DNA of 64,000 bases from Paralimibaculum aggregatum (GTDB taxonomy: Bacteria > Pseudomonadota > Alphaproteobacteria > Rhodobacterales > Rhodobacteraceae): the NCBI RefSeq assembly GCF_030270585.1, contig NZ_BSYI01000001.1, forward strand, positions 186,001 through 250,000. Direction: 5' to 3'. The notes below the pieces were generated by a model. That model worked only from the letters and a program-made list of their open reading frames with translations, ran no database searches and was not told the DNA's origin. Each line of letters opens with the position of its first letter. The stretch's first letter is position 1. The position numbers were made by a program, and so were the translations under genes. Positions 17,897 to 27,632 of the stretch are shown piece after piece.

Positions 17897-18718
17897 ATGG
17901 AGTGGCGCGACGAGGGCTTGCTGCTGAGCGTTCGCCGGCATGGCGAGCGGGGCGCGATCATCGAGGTGCTGACGGCGGCCCATGGGCGCCATGCCGGTCT
18001 GGTCCAGGGCGGCGGCGGGGTCAAGCTCTCCGCCGCGCTGCAGCCGGGCGCCTCGCTGCAGCTCGACTGGCGGGCCCGGATCGAGGAGCATCTCGGCATG
18101 TTCCGCGTCGAGCTGATCCGCAGCCGCGCGGCACCGATCATGGCCGGGCGGGCACGGCTCGCGGCGCTGAACGCGATGGCGGCGATGGTGCTCACCAGCC
18201 TCGCCGAGCGGGAGCCGGATCCCGCGCTCTATGCCCGCTCGGTGGATCTGGCGGATGCGCTGGCCGAGAACCGGCGCGACTGGCCGGCGGTCTATGCCCG
18301 CTGGGAGCTGGCGCTGCTCGCCGCCCTCGGTTTCGGGCTCGATCTCGAGCGCTGCGCGGCGAGCGGGCTGCGCTCCGACCTCGCCTATGTCAGCCCGCGA
18401 ACCGGGCGGGCGGTGTCGCGCAGCGCCGGCTCCGCCTGGGCCGACCGGCTGCTGCCGCTGCCGGCCTTCCTGATCGACCGGGGGCCGCCGACCATGGGCG
18501 GGGTGCGCGAGGCGATGCGGCTCACCGGCTATTTCCTCGAGACCTGGATGCTTCCGGCCTTCGGACACGAGACCCTGCCCGGCGCGCGCCAGCGGCTGGT
18601 GGAGATCTTCGCCAGCCACGAGATGCCGCCGCCGCCGGAAGAGGCGCCGCGCGACGACGAGGCCGAGTATCATCGCGATCTCGGCCAGAGCCGGGAGATC
18701 CTGCTGCCCGGCGCCTGA
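17897..18718 (+). CDS. recO: DNA repair protein RecO
   Basis: Loads RecA with RecF/RecR at gaps and anneals single strands. The 273-residue protein has the N-terminal OB fold (EWRDEGLLLSVRRHGERGAIIEVLT, HAGLVQGGGG) and a helical C-terminal domain with WELALLAALGFGLDLERCAASG. The length is somewhat above the usual 240-250 because of a charged C-terminal tail. It directly follows DUF1491 and is followed by the G-quadruplex repeat copy 2. Confidence 0.92.
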   Translation: MEWRDEGLLLSVRRHGERGAIIEVLTAAHGRHAGLVQGGGGVKLSAALQPGASLQLDWRARIEEHLGMFRVELIRSRAAPIMAGRARLAALNAMAAMVLTSLAEREPDPALYARSVDLADALAENRRDWPAVYARWELALLAALGFGLDLERCAASGLRSDLAYVSPRTGRAVSRSAGSAWADRLLPLPAFLIDRGPPTMGGVREAMRLTGYFLETWMLPAFGHETLPGARQRLVEIFASHEMPPPPEEAPRDDEAEYHRDLGQSREILLPGA

Positions 18719-18740
18719 GTTCGCCGACCGGTCCCGCTGC

Positions 18741-18819
18741 CGCGCCCTCGCGCGGCGGAGGGGCGGGGGCGGGGTGGGCGGGTGGGCGCCCCCGTCGCTG
18801 CGGTGCGCGGGGGCGCGGC
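18741..18819. repeat. GC-rich extragenic repeat, copy 2 (G-quadruplex on + strand)
   Basis: The inverted partner of 17477-17553, with the perfect core at 18765-18797. On the plus strand, 18761-18787 has six G-runs with single-base loops, so the recO transcript would carry a potential RNA quadruplex just after its stop and ahead of the ABC exporter gene. Confidence 0.75.
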
Positions 18820-18895
18820 CCGGCTCTTTCGCGCGCGCCTGTTTTGCGATAGTCCGGGCCCGCGGCAGAGGGCCGCGAGAGCGACCGTGACCCCG

Positions 18896-20776
18896 ATGCC
18901 GCTGCCGATCCCGTTCCGAGAGACCATCGCCGCCCGGCTCGGGAGCGTCCGCGACGAGCTGCGCGGCGGGCTGCTCTGGCGGCTGGTCGCCGACAGCGCC
19001 TGGACCCATCGCTGGTCCTATGCCGCGGCGCTCGCGATGATGGCGCTGGTGGCGGCCATGGGCGGCGCCGTGGCGCTCACCGTCGAGCAGGTGACCGACG
19101 ACGTCTTCTTCGAGCGGAACGCCGGCGCGCTCACGCTCGTTGCCGGCTGGGTGGCGCTGATCTTCCTCGTGCGCGGCGCCGCGATGTATGGCCAGACCGT
19201 GCTGCTCACGCGCATCGGCAACCGCGTGGTGGCGGATCTGCAGGCCCGGGTCTATGCCCACCTCCTGGCGCATGGCATGCCGCGCGGCGGCGGCGCCGAG
19301 ACCTCCGGCGATCTCGCCACCCGGATGACCCACAACGCCATGGCGGCGCGGCAGGTGCTGCAGCTGCTGGCAACCCGGCTCGGGGTCGATCTGATGACCG
19401 TGCTGGTGCTGCTCGGCGTCATGCTCTGGCAGGACTGGCGGCTGACGCTGCTGGCCCTTGTCGGCCTTCCGGTGGTGCTCGGCGGGGTCGCGGCGCTGGT
19501 CCGGCGGGTGCGCAAGATCGCCCGTGCCGAGGTCACGCTCTATGCCCGCATCATCGGCGCGATGAACGAGACCTTCGCCGGCAGCGCGGTGGTCCGCGCC
19601 TTCGGCCTCGAGCCGCGGATGACGGCGCGGATGGGCGAGGCGATCGACGGCGTGCGCGTGCAGGCCGATCGCATCGCCGTGCTCAAGGGGCTGGTCAACC
19701 CGCTGATGGAGACCACTGCCGGGCTCGCCGCCGCGGGCGTGATCCTCTATGGCGGCTGGCGGGTGATCCACGAGGGGCTCGCCGTCGGCACCTTCTTCTC
19801 CTTTCTCACCGCGCTGATGATGGCCGGAGACCCGGCGCGGCGGCTGGCGCAGCTGCATGTCGCGCTGCGTCAGCATCTCGCCGGCGTGGCCTTCCTCTAC
19901 GAGCTGCTCGACAGCGACCACCGCCCGCCCGAGGCGCCGGATGCACCGGCGCTCGCGGTCGGCGCGGGCGAACTCCGTTTCGAGGCCGTGGCCTTCGCCT
20001 ATCCGCAGGGCGAGCGGTCGGCGCTCGCCGGTCTGAGCTTCACCGCGCCGGGGCGGAAGGTGACCGCGCTGGTCGGCCCCTCGGGCGGCGGCAAGTCCAC
20101 CGCGCTGGCACTGATCGAGCGCTTCCACGACCCCGATGCCGGGCGCATCCTGATCGACGGGCAGGACATCCGCGGCGTCTCGATGGCCTCGCTGCGCGCC
20201 AGCATCGCGCTGGTCACGCAGGAGACCTTCCTCTTCGACGCCACCGCCGGCGAGAACATCGCCATGGGCCGCGAGGGCGCGACCCATGCGGAGGTCGAGG
20301 CGGCGGCCCGCGCGGCCGAGGCGCATGATTTCATCGCCGAACTGCCGCAGGGCTATGACACGCCGCTCGGCGAGGGCGGGGCGCGGCTCTCCGGCGGCCA
20401 GCGCCAGCGCCTCGCCATCGCGCGCGCCATGCTGCGCGACGCGCCGATCCTGCTGCTCGACGAGGCCACCGCCAGCCTCGACGCCGAGACAGAAGCGGCG
20501 GTGCAGGCGGCGCTGGCCCGGCTGGTGCGGGACCGGACGGTGATCGTGATCGCGCACCGCCTTGCAACCGTGGCCGCGGCAGATCACATCGTGGTCATTG
20601 CAAAGGGCGCCGCGGTCGAGCAGGGTCCGCACGACGCGCTGATCGCGCGCGGCGGGCTCTATGCACGGCTGGCCGCGCTGCAGGGCACCGCGGGCGCCGA
20701 GGCCGGGCAGATCCCGGAAACCTTGCCAGAGATGCCCGGCCAGGCGACCGGGGAGCAGAGGGAGACAGGCCCATGA
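18896..20776 (+). CDS. MsbA-like ABC exporter (fused permease/ATPase)
   Basis: Half-transporter of about 627 residues: six membrane helices in the first 310 residues, then an ATPase domain with Walker [10 protein letters not shown] (about residue 392), [20 protein letters not shown] and the IAHRL H-loop. The MsbA/lipid-exporter subfamily is the nearest type; lipid A, lipid or drug export are possible and the substrate is not proven. The start is ATG 18896 or GTG 18887. The stop overlaps the ispH ATG (ATGA), suggesting coordinated expression. Confidence 0.85.
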   Translation: MPLPIPFRETIAARLGSVRDELRGGLLWRLVADSAWTHRWSYAAALAMMALVAAMGGAVALTVEQVTDDVFFERNAGALTLVAGWVALIFLVRGAAMYGQTVLLTRIGNRVVADLQARVYAHLLAHGMPRGGGAETSGDLATRMTHNAMAARQVLQLLATRLGVDLMTVLVLLGVMLWQDWRLTLLALVGLPVVLGGVAALVRRVRKIARAEVTLYARIIGAMNETFAGSAVVRAFGLEPRMTARMGEAIDGVRVQADRIAVLKGLVNPLMETTAGLAAAGVILYGGWRVIHEGLAVGTFFSFLTALMMAGDPARRLAQLHVALRQHLAGVAFLYELLDSDHRPPEAPDAPALAVGAGELRFEAVAFAYPQGERSALAGLSFTAPGRKVTALVGPSGGGKSTALALIERFHDPDAGRILIDGQDIRGVSMASLRASIALVTQETFLFDATAGENIAMGREGATHAEVEAAARAAEAHDFIAELPQGYDTPLGEGGARLSGGQRQRLAIARAMLRDAPILLLDEATASLDAETEAAVQAALARLVRDRTVIVIAHRLATVAAADHIVVIAKGAAVEQGPHDALIARGGLYARLAALQGTAGAEAGQIPETLPEMPGQATGEQRETGP

Positions 20777-21765
20777 GCCAGACCGAGACCGCCGCGCCGG
20801 ACGCCCCGGCCGCCAGGGGCAAGCCCGCGCTCACGCTCTATCTCGCCGATCCGCGCGGCTTCTGCGCCGGTGTCGTGCGGGCCATCGAGATCGTCGAGCT
20901 GGCGCTGAAGAAATGGGGCGCGCCGGTCTATGTGCGCCACGAGATCGTGCACAACCGCCATGTGGTGGAGGAGCTGCGCAGCAAGGGTGCGGTCTTCGTC
21001 GAGGAGCTCGACGAATGCCCCGACGACCGGCCGGTGATCTTCTCCGCCCATGGTGTGCCGAAGGCGGTGCCGGCCGAGGCGGCACGGCGCGAGATGCTCT
21101 ATGTCGATGCCACCTGCCCGCTGGTCTCCAAGGTGCATATCGAGGCCGAACGCCATGCCGCCAGGGGCCGCCAGATCGTGATGATCGGCCATGCCGGGCA
21201 TCCCGAGACCGTCGGCACCATGGGCCAGCTTCCCGTCGGCGAGGTGGTGCTGGTGGAGACCGTGGAGGATGTCGCCCGCCTCGAGCCGCGCGATCCGGAG
21301 ACCCTCGCCTACATCACCCAGACCACGCTCTCGGTCGACGACACCGCCGAGATCGTGCGCGCGCTGGTGGCGCGGTTCCCGCAGATCCTCGGCCCGACCA
21401 AGGAGGACATCTGCTATGCCACCACCAACCGCCAGGAGGCGGTGAAGGAGATGGCCCCGCATATCGACGCGCTGCTGGTGGTGGGCGCGCCGAATTCCTC
21501 GAACTCGCGCCGGCTGGTCGAGGTCGGCCGCGCCGCCGGCTGCGGCTATGCGATGCTGGTACAGACCGCGGCGGATATCGACTGGCGCGCCATCGAGGGC
21601 GTGGCCAGCGTCGGCATCTCCGCCGGGGCGAGCGCGCCGGAGGTGCTGGTGCAGGGCGTAGTGGAGGCCTTCGAGGCGCGTTTCGAGTGCCATATCGAGC
21701 GGGTGGTGAGCGCCGAGGAGAACGTGGCCTTTAAGGTGCCGCGGGTGCTCCGCGAGCCGGCCTGA
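20773..21765 (+). CDS. ispH: 4-hydroxy-3-methylbut-2-enyl diphosphate reductase
   Basis: Last step of the MEP isoprenoid pathway, an iron-sulfur enzyme. The 330-residue protein has the three cluster cysteines: Cys31 (DPRGFCAGV), Cys115 (VDATCPLV) and Cys214 ([11 protein letters not shown]), plus the proton-relay region [11 protein letters not shown]. The ATG overlaps the upstream ABC exporter stop. Confidence 0.97.
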   Translation: MSQTETAAPDAPAARGKPALTLYLADPRGFCAGVVRAIEIVELALKKWGAPVYVRHEIVHNRHVVEELRSKGAVFVEELDECPDDRPVIFSAHGVPKAVPAEAARREMLYVDATCPLVSKVHIEAERHAARGRQIVMIGHAGHPETVGTMGQLPVGEVVLVETVEDVARLEPRDPETLAYITQTTLSVDDTAEIVRALVARFPQILGPTKEDICYATTNRQEAVKEMAPHIDALLVVGAPNSSNSRRLVEVGRAAGCGYAMLVQTAADIDWRAIEGVASVGISAGASAPEVLVQGVVEAFEARFECHIERVVSAEENVAFKVPRVLREPA

Positions 21766-21800
21766 GCGATGTGCGCGCTGCTGCCTGCCGGCCCCGCATC

Positions 21801-22280
21801 GTGAGCGATCCGATCCGTCTCGCCGCCTATACCGACGGCGCCTGCTCCGGCAATCCGGGGCCGGGCGGCTGGGGCGTGGTGCTGGAGGCGCATCGCGGGG
21901 ACGAGCTGGTCAAGACCCGCGAGCTCGCCGGCGCCGAGCCGCAGACCACCAACAACCGCATGGAGATGATGGCGGCGATCGCCGCGCTCGAGGCGCTGGA
22001 GCGGCCCTCGGAGATCGCGGTGGTGACCGATTCGTCCTATCTGCGCAACGGCATCACCAAGTGGATCCATGGCTGGAAGCGGAACGGCTGGAAGACCGCG
22101 GCGAAGAAGCCGGTGGCCAATGCCGAGCTCTGGCAGCGGCTCGAGGCGGCGGCGGCGCGCCACGTGGTCGACTGGCAATGGGTCAAGGGCCATGCCGGGC
22201 ATCCGCAGAACGAGCGCGCCGACGAGCTCGCCCGCGCCGGCATCAAGGCGCTGAAGGCCGCCGCCGGCTCCGGGGCCTGA
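21801..22280 (+). CDS. rnhA: Ribonuclease HI
   Basis: Degrades RNA in RNA/DNA hybrids. The 159-residue enzyme has [16 protein letters not shown] (first Asp), [16 protein letters not shown] (Glu), [12 protein letters not shown] (Asp) and [18 protein letters not shown] (His, Asp). The GTG at 21801 gives the family length. A GTG at 21771 would add ten residues. It follows ispH by 35 nt. Confidence 0.95.
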   Translation: MSDPIRLAAYTDGACSGNPGPGGWGVVLEAHRGDELVKTRELAGAEPQTTNNRMEMMAAIAALEALERPSEIAVVTDSSYLRNGITKWIHGWKRNGWKTAAKKPVANAELWQRLEAAAARHVVDWQWVKGHAGHPQNERADELARAGIKALKAAAGSGA

Positions 22281-22284
22281 GCGC

Positions 22285-23295
22285 ATGCCCTTCCGCTGGA
22301 TCGAGGTGATTGCGCCGGAGAGCCGCCGGGAGGATGTCGAGCGCATTGCCGGCGAGGCCGGCATCTCCGAGGTGATCGTCGGCCCCTGCGCCGGTTCGAG
22401 CCGCGCCTCGATCCGCCTGCTCGCCGGGGAGATCGACCGGCAGCAGCTGATCGACGACCTGCAGGATGCGCTGGAGACCGAGCAGGGCTGGCGAATCGTG
22501 CTCAGCGACACCGAGGCGGTCACCCCCCATACCGAGGAGGAGAAGGAGCGCGAGCAGGCCTCGATCGAGGCGCGCGAGTCCGATTCGCGCGCCGCCTCGC
22601 GGGAGGAGCTGTTCCAGTCGGTGGTGCGCGGCGCCGCGCTCAGCCGCGACTACATCGTGCTGGTGGCGCTCTCCACCGTGGTCGCCGGGATCGGGCTGGT
22701 GAAGGACGACCTCGCCGTGATCATCGGCGCCATGGTGATCGCGCCGCTGCTGGGGCCGAGCCTGGCGCTGGCCTTCGCCACCGCCGTGGGCGACCGCACG
22801 CTGCTGCTGCGCGCCGTCCGCAGCCTCTGCGCCGGGCTCGCCATCGCGGTGGGGCTGGCGCTGGCGATCCCGTTGATCACCGAGGTGGACATCGAGGGCA
22901 GCGAGCTCTCGCGCCGCACCCAGGTCGATCTCGGCGCGCTGGCGCTGGCCCTGGCCTCGGGCGCGGCGGCGGCGCTGTCGCGCACCGCCGGGCTGTCGAG
23001 CGCGCTGGTCGGGGTAATGGTCTCGGCGGCGCTGCTGCCGCCGGCCGCGGCGCTCGGCATCGCGCTGGCCTCGGGCGCGATGGCCAGTGCCGCGGGCGCG
23101 GGGCTGCTGCTCGGGATCAACGTGGCGGCGGTAACGCTGGCCGCGATCCTCACCTTCCTCGCCAAGGGGGTGCGGCCGCGGACCTGGCACGAGCGGGAGG
23201 GCGCGGCGCAGTCGCTGAAGGTCACCGTCGCGGTTCTGGCGGTGGCGCTGCTGGCGATGTCGTCGCTGATCGCGCTGGACCTCCGGCCCGGCTGA
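22285..23295 (+). CDS. DUF389 family membrane protein
   Basis: A 336-residue protein with a cytoplasmic N-terminal domain (about 1-115, charged, ending in a Glu/Arg-rich helix) and about six membrane helices. SRDYIVLVALSTVVAGIGLVKD, AVIIGAMVIAPLLGPSLALAF and SRTAGLSSALVGVMVSAALLPPAAALGIALASG are DUF389 hallmarks. The transported substrate is unknown. It begins 4 nt after rnhA. Confidence 0.88.
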   Translation: MPFRWIEVIAPESRREDVERIAGEAGISEVIVGPCAGSSRASIRLLAGEIDRQQLIDDLQDALETEQGWRIVLSDTEAVTPHTEEEKEREQASIEARESDSRAASREELFQSVVRGAALSRDYIVLVALSTVVAGIGLVKDDLAVIIGAMVIAPLLGPSLALAFATAVGDRTLLLRAVRSLCAGLAIAVGLALAIPLITEVDIEGSELSRRTQVDLGALALALASGAAAALSRTAGLSSALVGVMVSAALLPPAAALGIALASGAMASAAGAGLLLGINVAAVTLAAILTFLAKGVRPRTWHEREGAAQSLKVTVAVLAVALLAMSSLIALDLRPG

Positions 23296-23311
23296 ACCGG
23301 CCGGCCGGGCC

Positions 23312-24232
23312 TCAGCCGAGGCGGGTGCCGGCGGGGATCTCGGTGCCGCGCAGGAAATCCGCCGCCGCGAGCGGCCCGCGGCCGGCGCGTTGCAGCCGGG
23401 TGAGGCGCAGCCCGCCCTGCCCGGTCGCGACCAGCAGCCGATCGTCGAGCACCGTGCCGGGCGCCACCTGGGCCGCATCCGGGGCCGCCTCGGGCAGCGC
23501 CATCAGCAGCTTGATCCGCTCGCCGGCCAGTTCGAACCAGGCGCCGGGAAAGGGCGAGAGCCCGCGCACATGCGCCGAGAGCGCCGCCGCGTCGCGGCTC
23601 CAGTCGATCCGGGCCTCGGCCTTCTCGATCTTGGCGGCATAGGTGACGCCCTCCTCGGGCTGCGGCGCCGCCACCGCGGTCCCCGCCTGCAGCGCCGCCA
23701 GCGCGCGCAGCATCAGCGGCCCGCCAAGCGCAGCGAGCCGGTCGTGCAGCGTGCCCGCGGTCTCCTCCGGCCCGATCGGCACGGTCTCGCAGGCCAGCAC
23801 CGGCCCGGTGTCGAGCCCCGCATCCATCCGCATCACGCAGGCGGCGGTCTCGGCATCGCCTGCCATGATCGCGCGCTGGATCGGCGCCGCCCCGCGCCAG
23901 CGCGGCAGCTTCGAGGCGTGCAGGTTGAAGCAGCCGAGCCGCGGCGCCTCGAGCGCCGCAGGGCGCAGGATCTTGCCATAGGCGACCACCACCGCCGCAT
24001 CGAGGCCGAGCGCGGCGAAGCCCGCCTCCGCCTCGCGGAACCTCGAAGGCGTCTCCACCGCGAGCCCCAGCGCCTCGGCGCGCGCCTGCACCGGGCTCGG
24101 CCGCAACGCCTTGCCGCGGCCGGCACGCGCCGGCGGCTGGGCATAGACCCGCACCACCTCGTGCCCGCCGGCGACCAGCGCCTCGAGCGTGGGCACCGCG
24201 AAATCCGGCGTTCCCATGAAGGCCAGCCGCAT
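23312..24232 (-). CDS. fmt: Methionyl-tRNA formyltransferase
   Basis: Formylates initiator Met-tRNA. The 306-residue protein opens [19 protein letters not shown], and has [20 protein letters not shown] and [12 protein letters not shown], the formyl-folate-binding signatures, plus a C-terminal OB-like domain. Its ATG shares one base with the upstream deformylase-like stop (TGATG), so the def-def-fmt cluster on this strand is tightly coupled. Confidence 0.96.
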   Translation of the reverse strand: MRLAFMGTPDFAVPTLEALVAGGHEVVRVYAQPPARAGRGKALRPSPVQARAEALGLAVETPSRFREAEAGFAALGLDAAVVVAYGKILRPAALEAPRLGCFNLHASKLPRWRGAAPIQRAIMAGDAETAACVMRMDAGLDTGPVLACETVPIGPEETAGTLHDRLAALGGPLMLRALAALQAGTAVAAPQPEEGVTYAAKIEKAEARIDWSRDAAALSAHVRGLSPFPGAWFELAGERIKLLMALPEAAPDAAQVAPGTVLDDRLLVATGQGGLRLTRLQRAGRGPLAAADFLRGTEIPAGTRLG

Positions 24233-24750
24233 CAGCGCGCCCGCCCCGCCTGGCGCTGCTGCTTGCGGTAGCGCTCGACCAGCCGGCTGCGCTTCAGCGC
24301 GCTCAGCCGGTCGATATAGAGCCGCCCCGCGAGATGGTCGATCTGGTGCAGCGCGCTGCGGGCGGCCAGCTCGTGCAGCAGCGTCTCGACCCGCTCGCCA
24401 TGCTCGTCGAGATAGCCGATGCGCGCCGCCACGGGCCGGACGATCTCCGCCGAGACGCCGGGCAGATTGGGGCTGGCCTCGGTGCCGGCGCGCTCCTCCG
24501 GCGAGGCCCAGAGCAGCTCCGGATTGGCCATGCGGATCACCTGCGCGCCGCTGCCGGAAGGGTCCACCACCGCGAGCGCCCGGCCGATGCCGAGTTGCGG
24601 CGCCGCCAGGCCCACCCCCGGCATCGCGATCATCGCCGCGATCATCTCCGACCAGATCGCCCGCACCGCGTCATCGATCGCCGCCACCGGCGCGGCCACC
24701 GCCTTCAGCCGCGGATCGGGCCAGCGCAGGAACGGGCGGATGCCGGACAT
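24232..24750 (-). CDS. Peptide-deformylase homologue with altered active site
   Basis: A 172-residue protein with the deformylase fold and motif 1 intact ([10 protein letters not shown]). However, motif 2, normally EGCLS with the metal-binding cysteine, reads EASPNLPG (91-98), and motif 3, normally HExDH, reads HQIDH (135-139) with Gln136 replacing the catalytic Glu. It is therefore probably inactive as a deformylase, or has another activity. It lies between a canonical def and fmt and overlaps fmt by one base. The conservation of the fold argues for a retained role rather than decay. Confidence 0.8.
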   Translation of the reverse strand: MSGIRPFLRWPDPRLKAVAAPVAAIDDAVRAIWSEMIAAMIAMPGVGLAAPQLGIGRALAVVDPSGSGAQVIRMANPELLWASPEERAGTEASPNLPGVSAEIVRPVAARIGYLDEHGERVETLLHELAARSALHQIDHLAGRLYIDRLSALKRSRLVERYRKQQRQAGRAR

Positions 24751-24757
24751 GCCCCGC

Positions 24758-25285
24758 TCAGCCGTTCTCGCGGGCGCGCTCGCGCTTCAGCTTCTTCATC
24801 TTCTGGGTGATCAACTGGCGCTTCATCGGGCCGAGATAGTCGATGAAGAGCTTGCCGTTGAGGTGGTCGAGCTCGTGCTGGGCGCAGACCGCGCGCAGCC
24901 CGGTGAGCTCGCAGCTCGCCTCCTCGCCATCGCGCCCGACATAGCGCAGCTGCACGGCGGCGGGGCGGGTGACGTCCTCGTAGATCTCCGGGATCGAGAG
25001 GCAGCCCTCGCTGTGGGTGTGGGTCTCTTCGGAGGTGGCGACGATCTCCGGGTTGATCATCGCCACCGGATCGGGCGCCTCGCCGTCGTCGGCATTGGCG
25101 CAGTCCATCACGAAGAGTCGGGCGTTCACCCCGATCTGCGGCGCGGCGAGACCGATGCCGGGGGCGTCGTACATCGTCGCCAGCATATCCGCGATCAGCG
25201 CGTCGATCCGGCCGTCGACCTCCGCAACGGGGTCGCAGACCTTCTTCAGGCGGGGATCGGGATGGATCAGGATCGGGCGCAGCAT
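24758..25285 (-). CDS. def: Peptide deformylase
   Basis: Removes the formyl group from nascent N-terminal methionine. The 175-residue enzyme has all three motifs: GIGLAAPQIG, EGCLSIPE (metal ligand Cys95) and QHELDHLNGKLF (His137, Glu138, His141). It is the first gene of the def/def-like/fmt cluster, and the deformylase-like gene starts 7 nt downstream. Confidence 0.96.
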   Translation of the reverse strand: MLRPILIHPDPRLKKVCDPVAEVDGRIDALIADMLATMYDAPGIGLAAPQIGVNARLFVMDCANADDGEAPDPVAMINPEIVATSEETHTHSEGCLSIPEIYEDVTRPAAVQLRYVGRDGEEASCELTGLRAVCAQHELDHLNGKLFIDYLGPMKRQLITQKMKKLKRERARENG

Positions 25286-25420
25286 GCAGGCGACTTAAGG
25301 CGCCGCGCGCAGGTGGTCAAGCGGCCGGCGCGCGGCCCTGTTGCAGCGCAGCGGAAGCGGCAGGCCTGGCCTGCGGGCCGCCGGCATGCCAGGCTGCGCG
25401 GACAGTGAAGGAGCCTGCCC

Positions 25421-26092
25421 ATGCGCCGTGCCACCTGCCTGCCTGCCCATCTCGGCCTCGCCCTCGTCCTGATCGGCGGCCTCGCTGGCCCTGCGGCGGC
25501 GCAGGCGGTCTATGACGGCGCGCTTCTCGCGCAGCCGGCCGAGCCGCACTACTACCTCGTCGCGGGGGTCGCGGCGGACGACGTGCTCAACATCCGCGCT
25601 GGCCCCGGAGCCAGCCACGAGGTCCTGGATCACATCCCCGCCGGCGCCGGCCCGGTCGAGGTGGTCGAGCGCCGCGGCGGCTGGGGCCGGGTCACCGCGG
25701 GCGACACCGGCGGCTGGGTCTCGCTGCGCTACCTCTCGCTGATCGACCCGCCCCGTCTCGCCCGCGGCGGCCCGCCGGAGGGGCTGGTCTGCGGCGGCAC
25801 CGAGCCCTTCTGGGGCCTGCGCCTCGGGCCCGGCGGAGAGGCCCGCTTCGAGGAGGCCGCCACCGGGAGCACGGGAACCGGCCGGCTGGTCCCGGTGCCC
25901 GGCGGCGGCGGCCGCCCGGCGCTCTTCGGCTTCAGGCTCGCCGGCGGGCTCGACGGCTTCGGCCATGTCGCCGGCCAGTTCTGCTCCGACGGGATGTCGG
26001 ACGTGCTCTACGGCTACAGCATCCTGCTCTCCCTCGAGCGCCCGGCTTTCGGCAGCTTCGAGGGCTGCTGCCGGCTGCCGCTGCCCCGCTGA
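25421..26092 (+). CDS. Secreted SH3-domain protein
   Basis: A 223-residue exported protein. A signal peptide (about residues 1-28, ending GPAAAQA) precedes a bacterial SH3 domain (VLNIRAGPGASHEVLDHIPAG with GWVSLRYL) and a second domain with LVCGGTEPFWGLRL that resembles the COG3650/periplasmic lipocalin-like module found with SH3 in Rhodobacterales. It is probably periplasmic and envelope-associated; the ligand is unknown. GGAG lies upstream of the ATG. Confidence 0.8.
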   Translation: MRRATCLPAHLGLALVLIGGLAGPAAAQAVYDGALLAQPAEPHYYLVAGVAADDVLNIRAGPGASHEVLDHIPAGAGPVEVVERRGGWGRVTAGDTGGWVSLRYLSLIDPPRLARGGPPEGLVCGGTEPFWGLRLGPGGEARFEEAATGSTGTGRLVPVPGGGGRPALFGFRLAGGLDGFGHVAGQFCSDGMSDVLYGYSILLSLERPAFGSFEGCCRLPLPR

Positions 26093-26206
26093 GCCCGCGC
26101 GCCCCGAACCGGGCCGGCGCGCACCGGACGCGTGCCCGCGGGAGCCGCCCTCCTGCCCCCTCGAACGGGTGGCTTTCCACTCCACGGAAAGGCTGCGCAG
26201 GTGCGA

Positions 26207-26256
26207 TTGACGCCTTCGCGTGCCGGCCCTAGGGTGCGGCGCAACAATCTTGCGCC
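26207..26256 (+). promoter_or_regulatory. Promoter and palindromic operator upstream of mcl1
   Basis: TTGACG (26207-26212), 17 bp and TAGGGT (26230-26235) form a promoter. A perfect inverted repeat, GGCGCAA-N5-TTGCGCC (26238-26256), immediately follows at the expected transcription start, 35-53 bp before the mcl1 ATG. The position is typical of a repressor operator. The regulator is unknown; carbon-source regulators of acetyl-/propionyl-CoA metabolism are candidates. Confidence 0.5.
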
Positions 26257-26290
26257 AATCCTGCGAACGGCGCCCATCCAGGAGATATCC

Positions 26291-27268
26291 ATGAGTTTCG
26301 TCGTCCAGCCGTCGCCCCCGGCACGCCCCAACCGCTGCCAGCTCTTCGGCCCGGGCTCGCGCCCGCAGATCTTCGAGAAGATGGCGGCCAGCGCGGCGGA
26401 TGTCGTCAATCTCGATCTCGAGGACGCCGTCGCCCCCGACGACAAGATCGAGGCGCGCAAGAACGTCGTCCAGGCGATCAACGACATCGACTGGGGCAAC
26501 AAGACCCTCAGCGTGCGGATCAACGGCCTCGACACGCCCTACTGGGTGCGCGACGTGGTCGACCTGATGGAGCAGACCAACGGCCGGCTCGACCTGATCA
26601 TGATCCCCAAGGCGGGCAACGCCAAGGACGTCTACGCGGTCGATGCCATCGTCTCGGCGATCGAGGCCGAGAAGGGCCGCGAGAAGCGTCTCGGCTTCGA
26701 GGTGATCATCGAGACCGCGGCGGGCCTTGCCCATGTCGAGGAGATCGCCGCCAGCTCGCCCCGCATGCAGGCGATGAGCCTCGGCCCGGCAGATTACGCG
26801 GCCTTCATGGGCATGCAGACCACGGCGATCGGCGGCACCCAGGCCAACTACTACATGCTCGAGGACCCGAAGGCCGACGGTGGCGCCCGGGCGATGCATT
26901 TCGCCGACCCCTGGCACTATCCCACCGTGGCGATCGTCGCCGCCTGCCGCACCCATGGCGTGCTGCCGGTGGACGGGCCCTTCGGCGACTTCTCCGACCC
27001 CGACGGCTTCAAGGCGCAGGCGCTGCGCTCGGCCACCCTCGGCATGGTCGGCAAATGGGCGATCCATCCGAGCCAGATCGCGCTGGCCAACGAGATCTTC
27101 ACCCCCTCCGAGGCGGCGGTAGCCAAGGCCAAGCGGATCATCGAGGCGATGGAGCAGGCCAAGCGCTCCGGCGCCGGCGCGGTGTCGCTCGACGGCAAGC
27201 TGATCGACCTTGCCTCGATCCGCCAGGCCGAAGTGGTGGTCAAGCAGGCCGAGCTGATCAACAGCTGA
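26291..27268 (+). CDS. mcl1: L-malyl-CoA/beta-methylmalyl-CoA lyase
   Basis: Cleaves beta-methylmalyl-CoA to glyoxylate and propionyl-CoA, and malyl-CoA to glyoxylate and acetyl-CoA, in the ethylmalonyl-CoA pathway. The 325-residue protein begins MSFVVQPSPPARPNRCQLFG and contains VVNLDLEDAVAPDDK, LSVRINGLDTPYW, FEVIIETAAG, GPFGDFSD and GKWAIHPSQ. These match the Rhodobacter Mcl1 family closely by memory. GGAGATAT lies just before the ATG. The gene stands alone between its own promoter and a terminator. Confidence 0.93.
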   Translation: MSFVVQPSPPARPNRCQLFGPGSRPQIFEKMAASAADVVNLDLEDAVAPDDKIEARKNVVQAINDIDWGNKTLSVRINGLDTPYWVRDVVDLMEQTNGRLDLIMIPKAGNAKDVYAVDAIVSAIEAEKGREKRLGFEVIIETAAGLAHVEEIAASSPRMQAMSLGPADYAAFMGMQTTAIGGTQANYYMLEDPKADGGARAMHFADPWHYPTVAIVAACRTHGVLPVDGPFGDFSDPDGFKAQALRSATLGMVGKWAIHPSQIALANEIFTPSEAAVAKAKRIIEAMEQAKRSGAGAVSLDGKLIDLASIRQAEVVVKQAELINS

Positions 27269-27309
27269 GGCAGCGCCCGGCAGCCTTCCGGCGACTGGGT
27301 GCGAGGAAG

Positions 27310-27341
27310 ACGGGCGGCTCCGCGGGGCCGCCCGTTCTTCT
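27310..27341 (+). terminator. Rho-independent terminator after mcl1
   Basis: ACGGGCGGC (27310-27318) and GCCGCCCGT (27327-27335) form a perfect 9-bp GC-rich stem with an 8-nt loop, followed by a T-rich tail (TTCTTCT). It lies 42 nt after the mcl1 stop. The 290 bp from here to the pheA stop shows no gene. Confidence 0.7.
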
Positions 27342-27632
27342 GCGTGCCGCGGAGCACGCCGCCCCGACGCGCCCGGCGGCCAGCCCCCGCGGCATGCCCG
27401 GGCCCGTCGAGGGAGCGCCGCGTCGGGCCGTCCGCCTGCAGCACCCTCATGCCCGCGGCGCAAGCCACCCGCGCGCCGGTTGCACCGGGGCCCGGCTGCC
27501 ACCGGCGCGACAGGGGAAACCGCGCCGCGGGCGAACGGCCGGCCGCAAGAGGAACGCCCGACGCGGCGCCCTCTTCGGCGCCCCCGGGCCGCCAGCCACG
27601 GGAGCCTGCTGCCGAAGGGCGCCAGAAGGGCC

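Noticed and set aside
16349-20632. A 1427-codon open frame opposite era-recO-ABC exporter
   Set aside because: High GC removes stops on the antisense strand; the sequence is His/Arg/Gly/Pro-rich noise and crosses six real genes.
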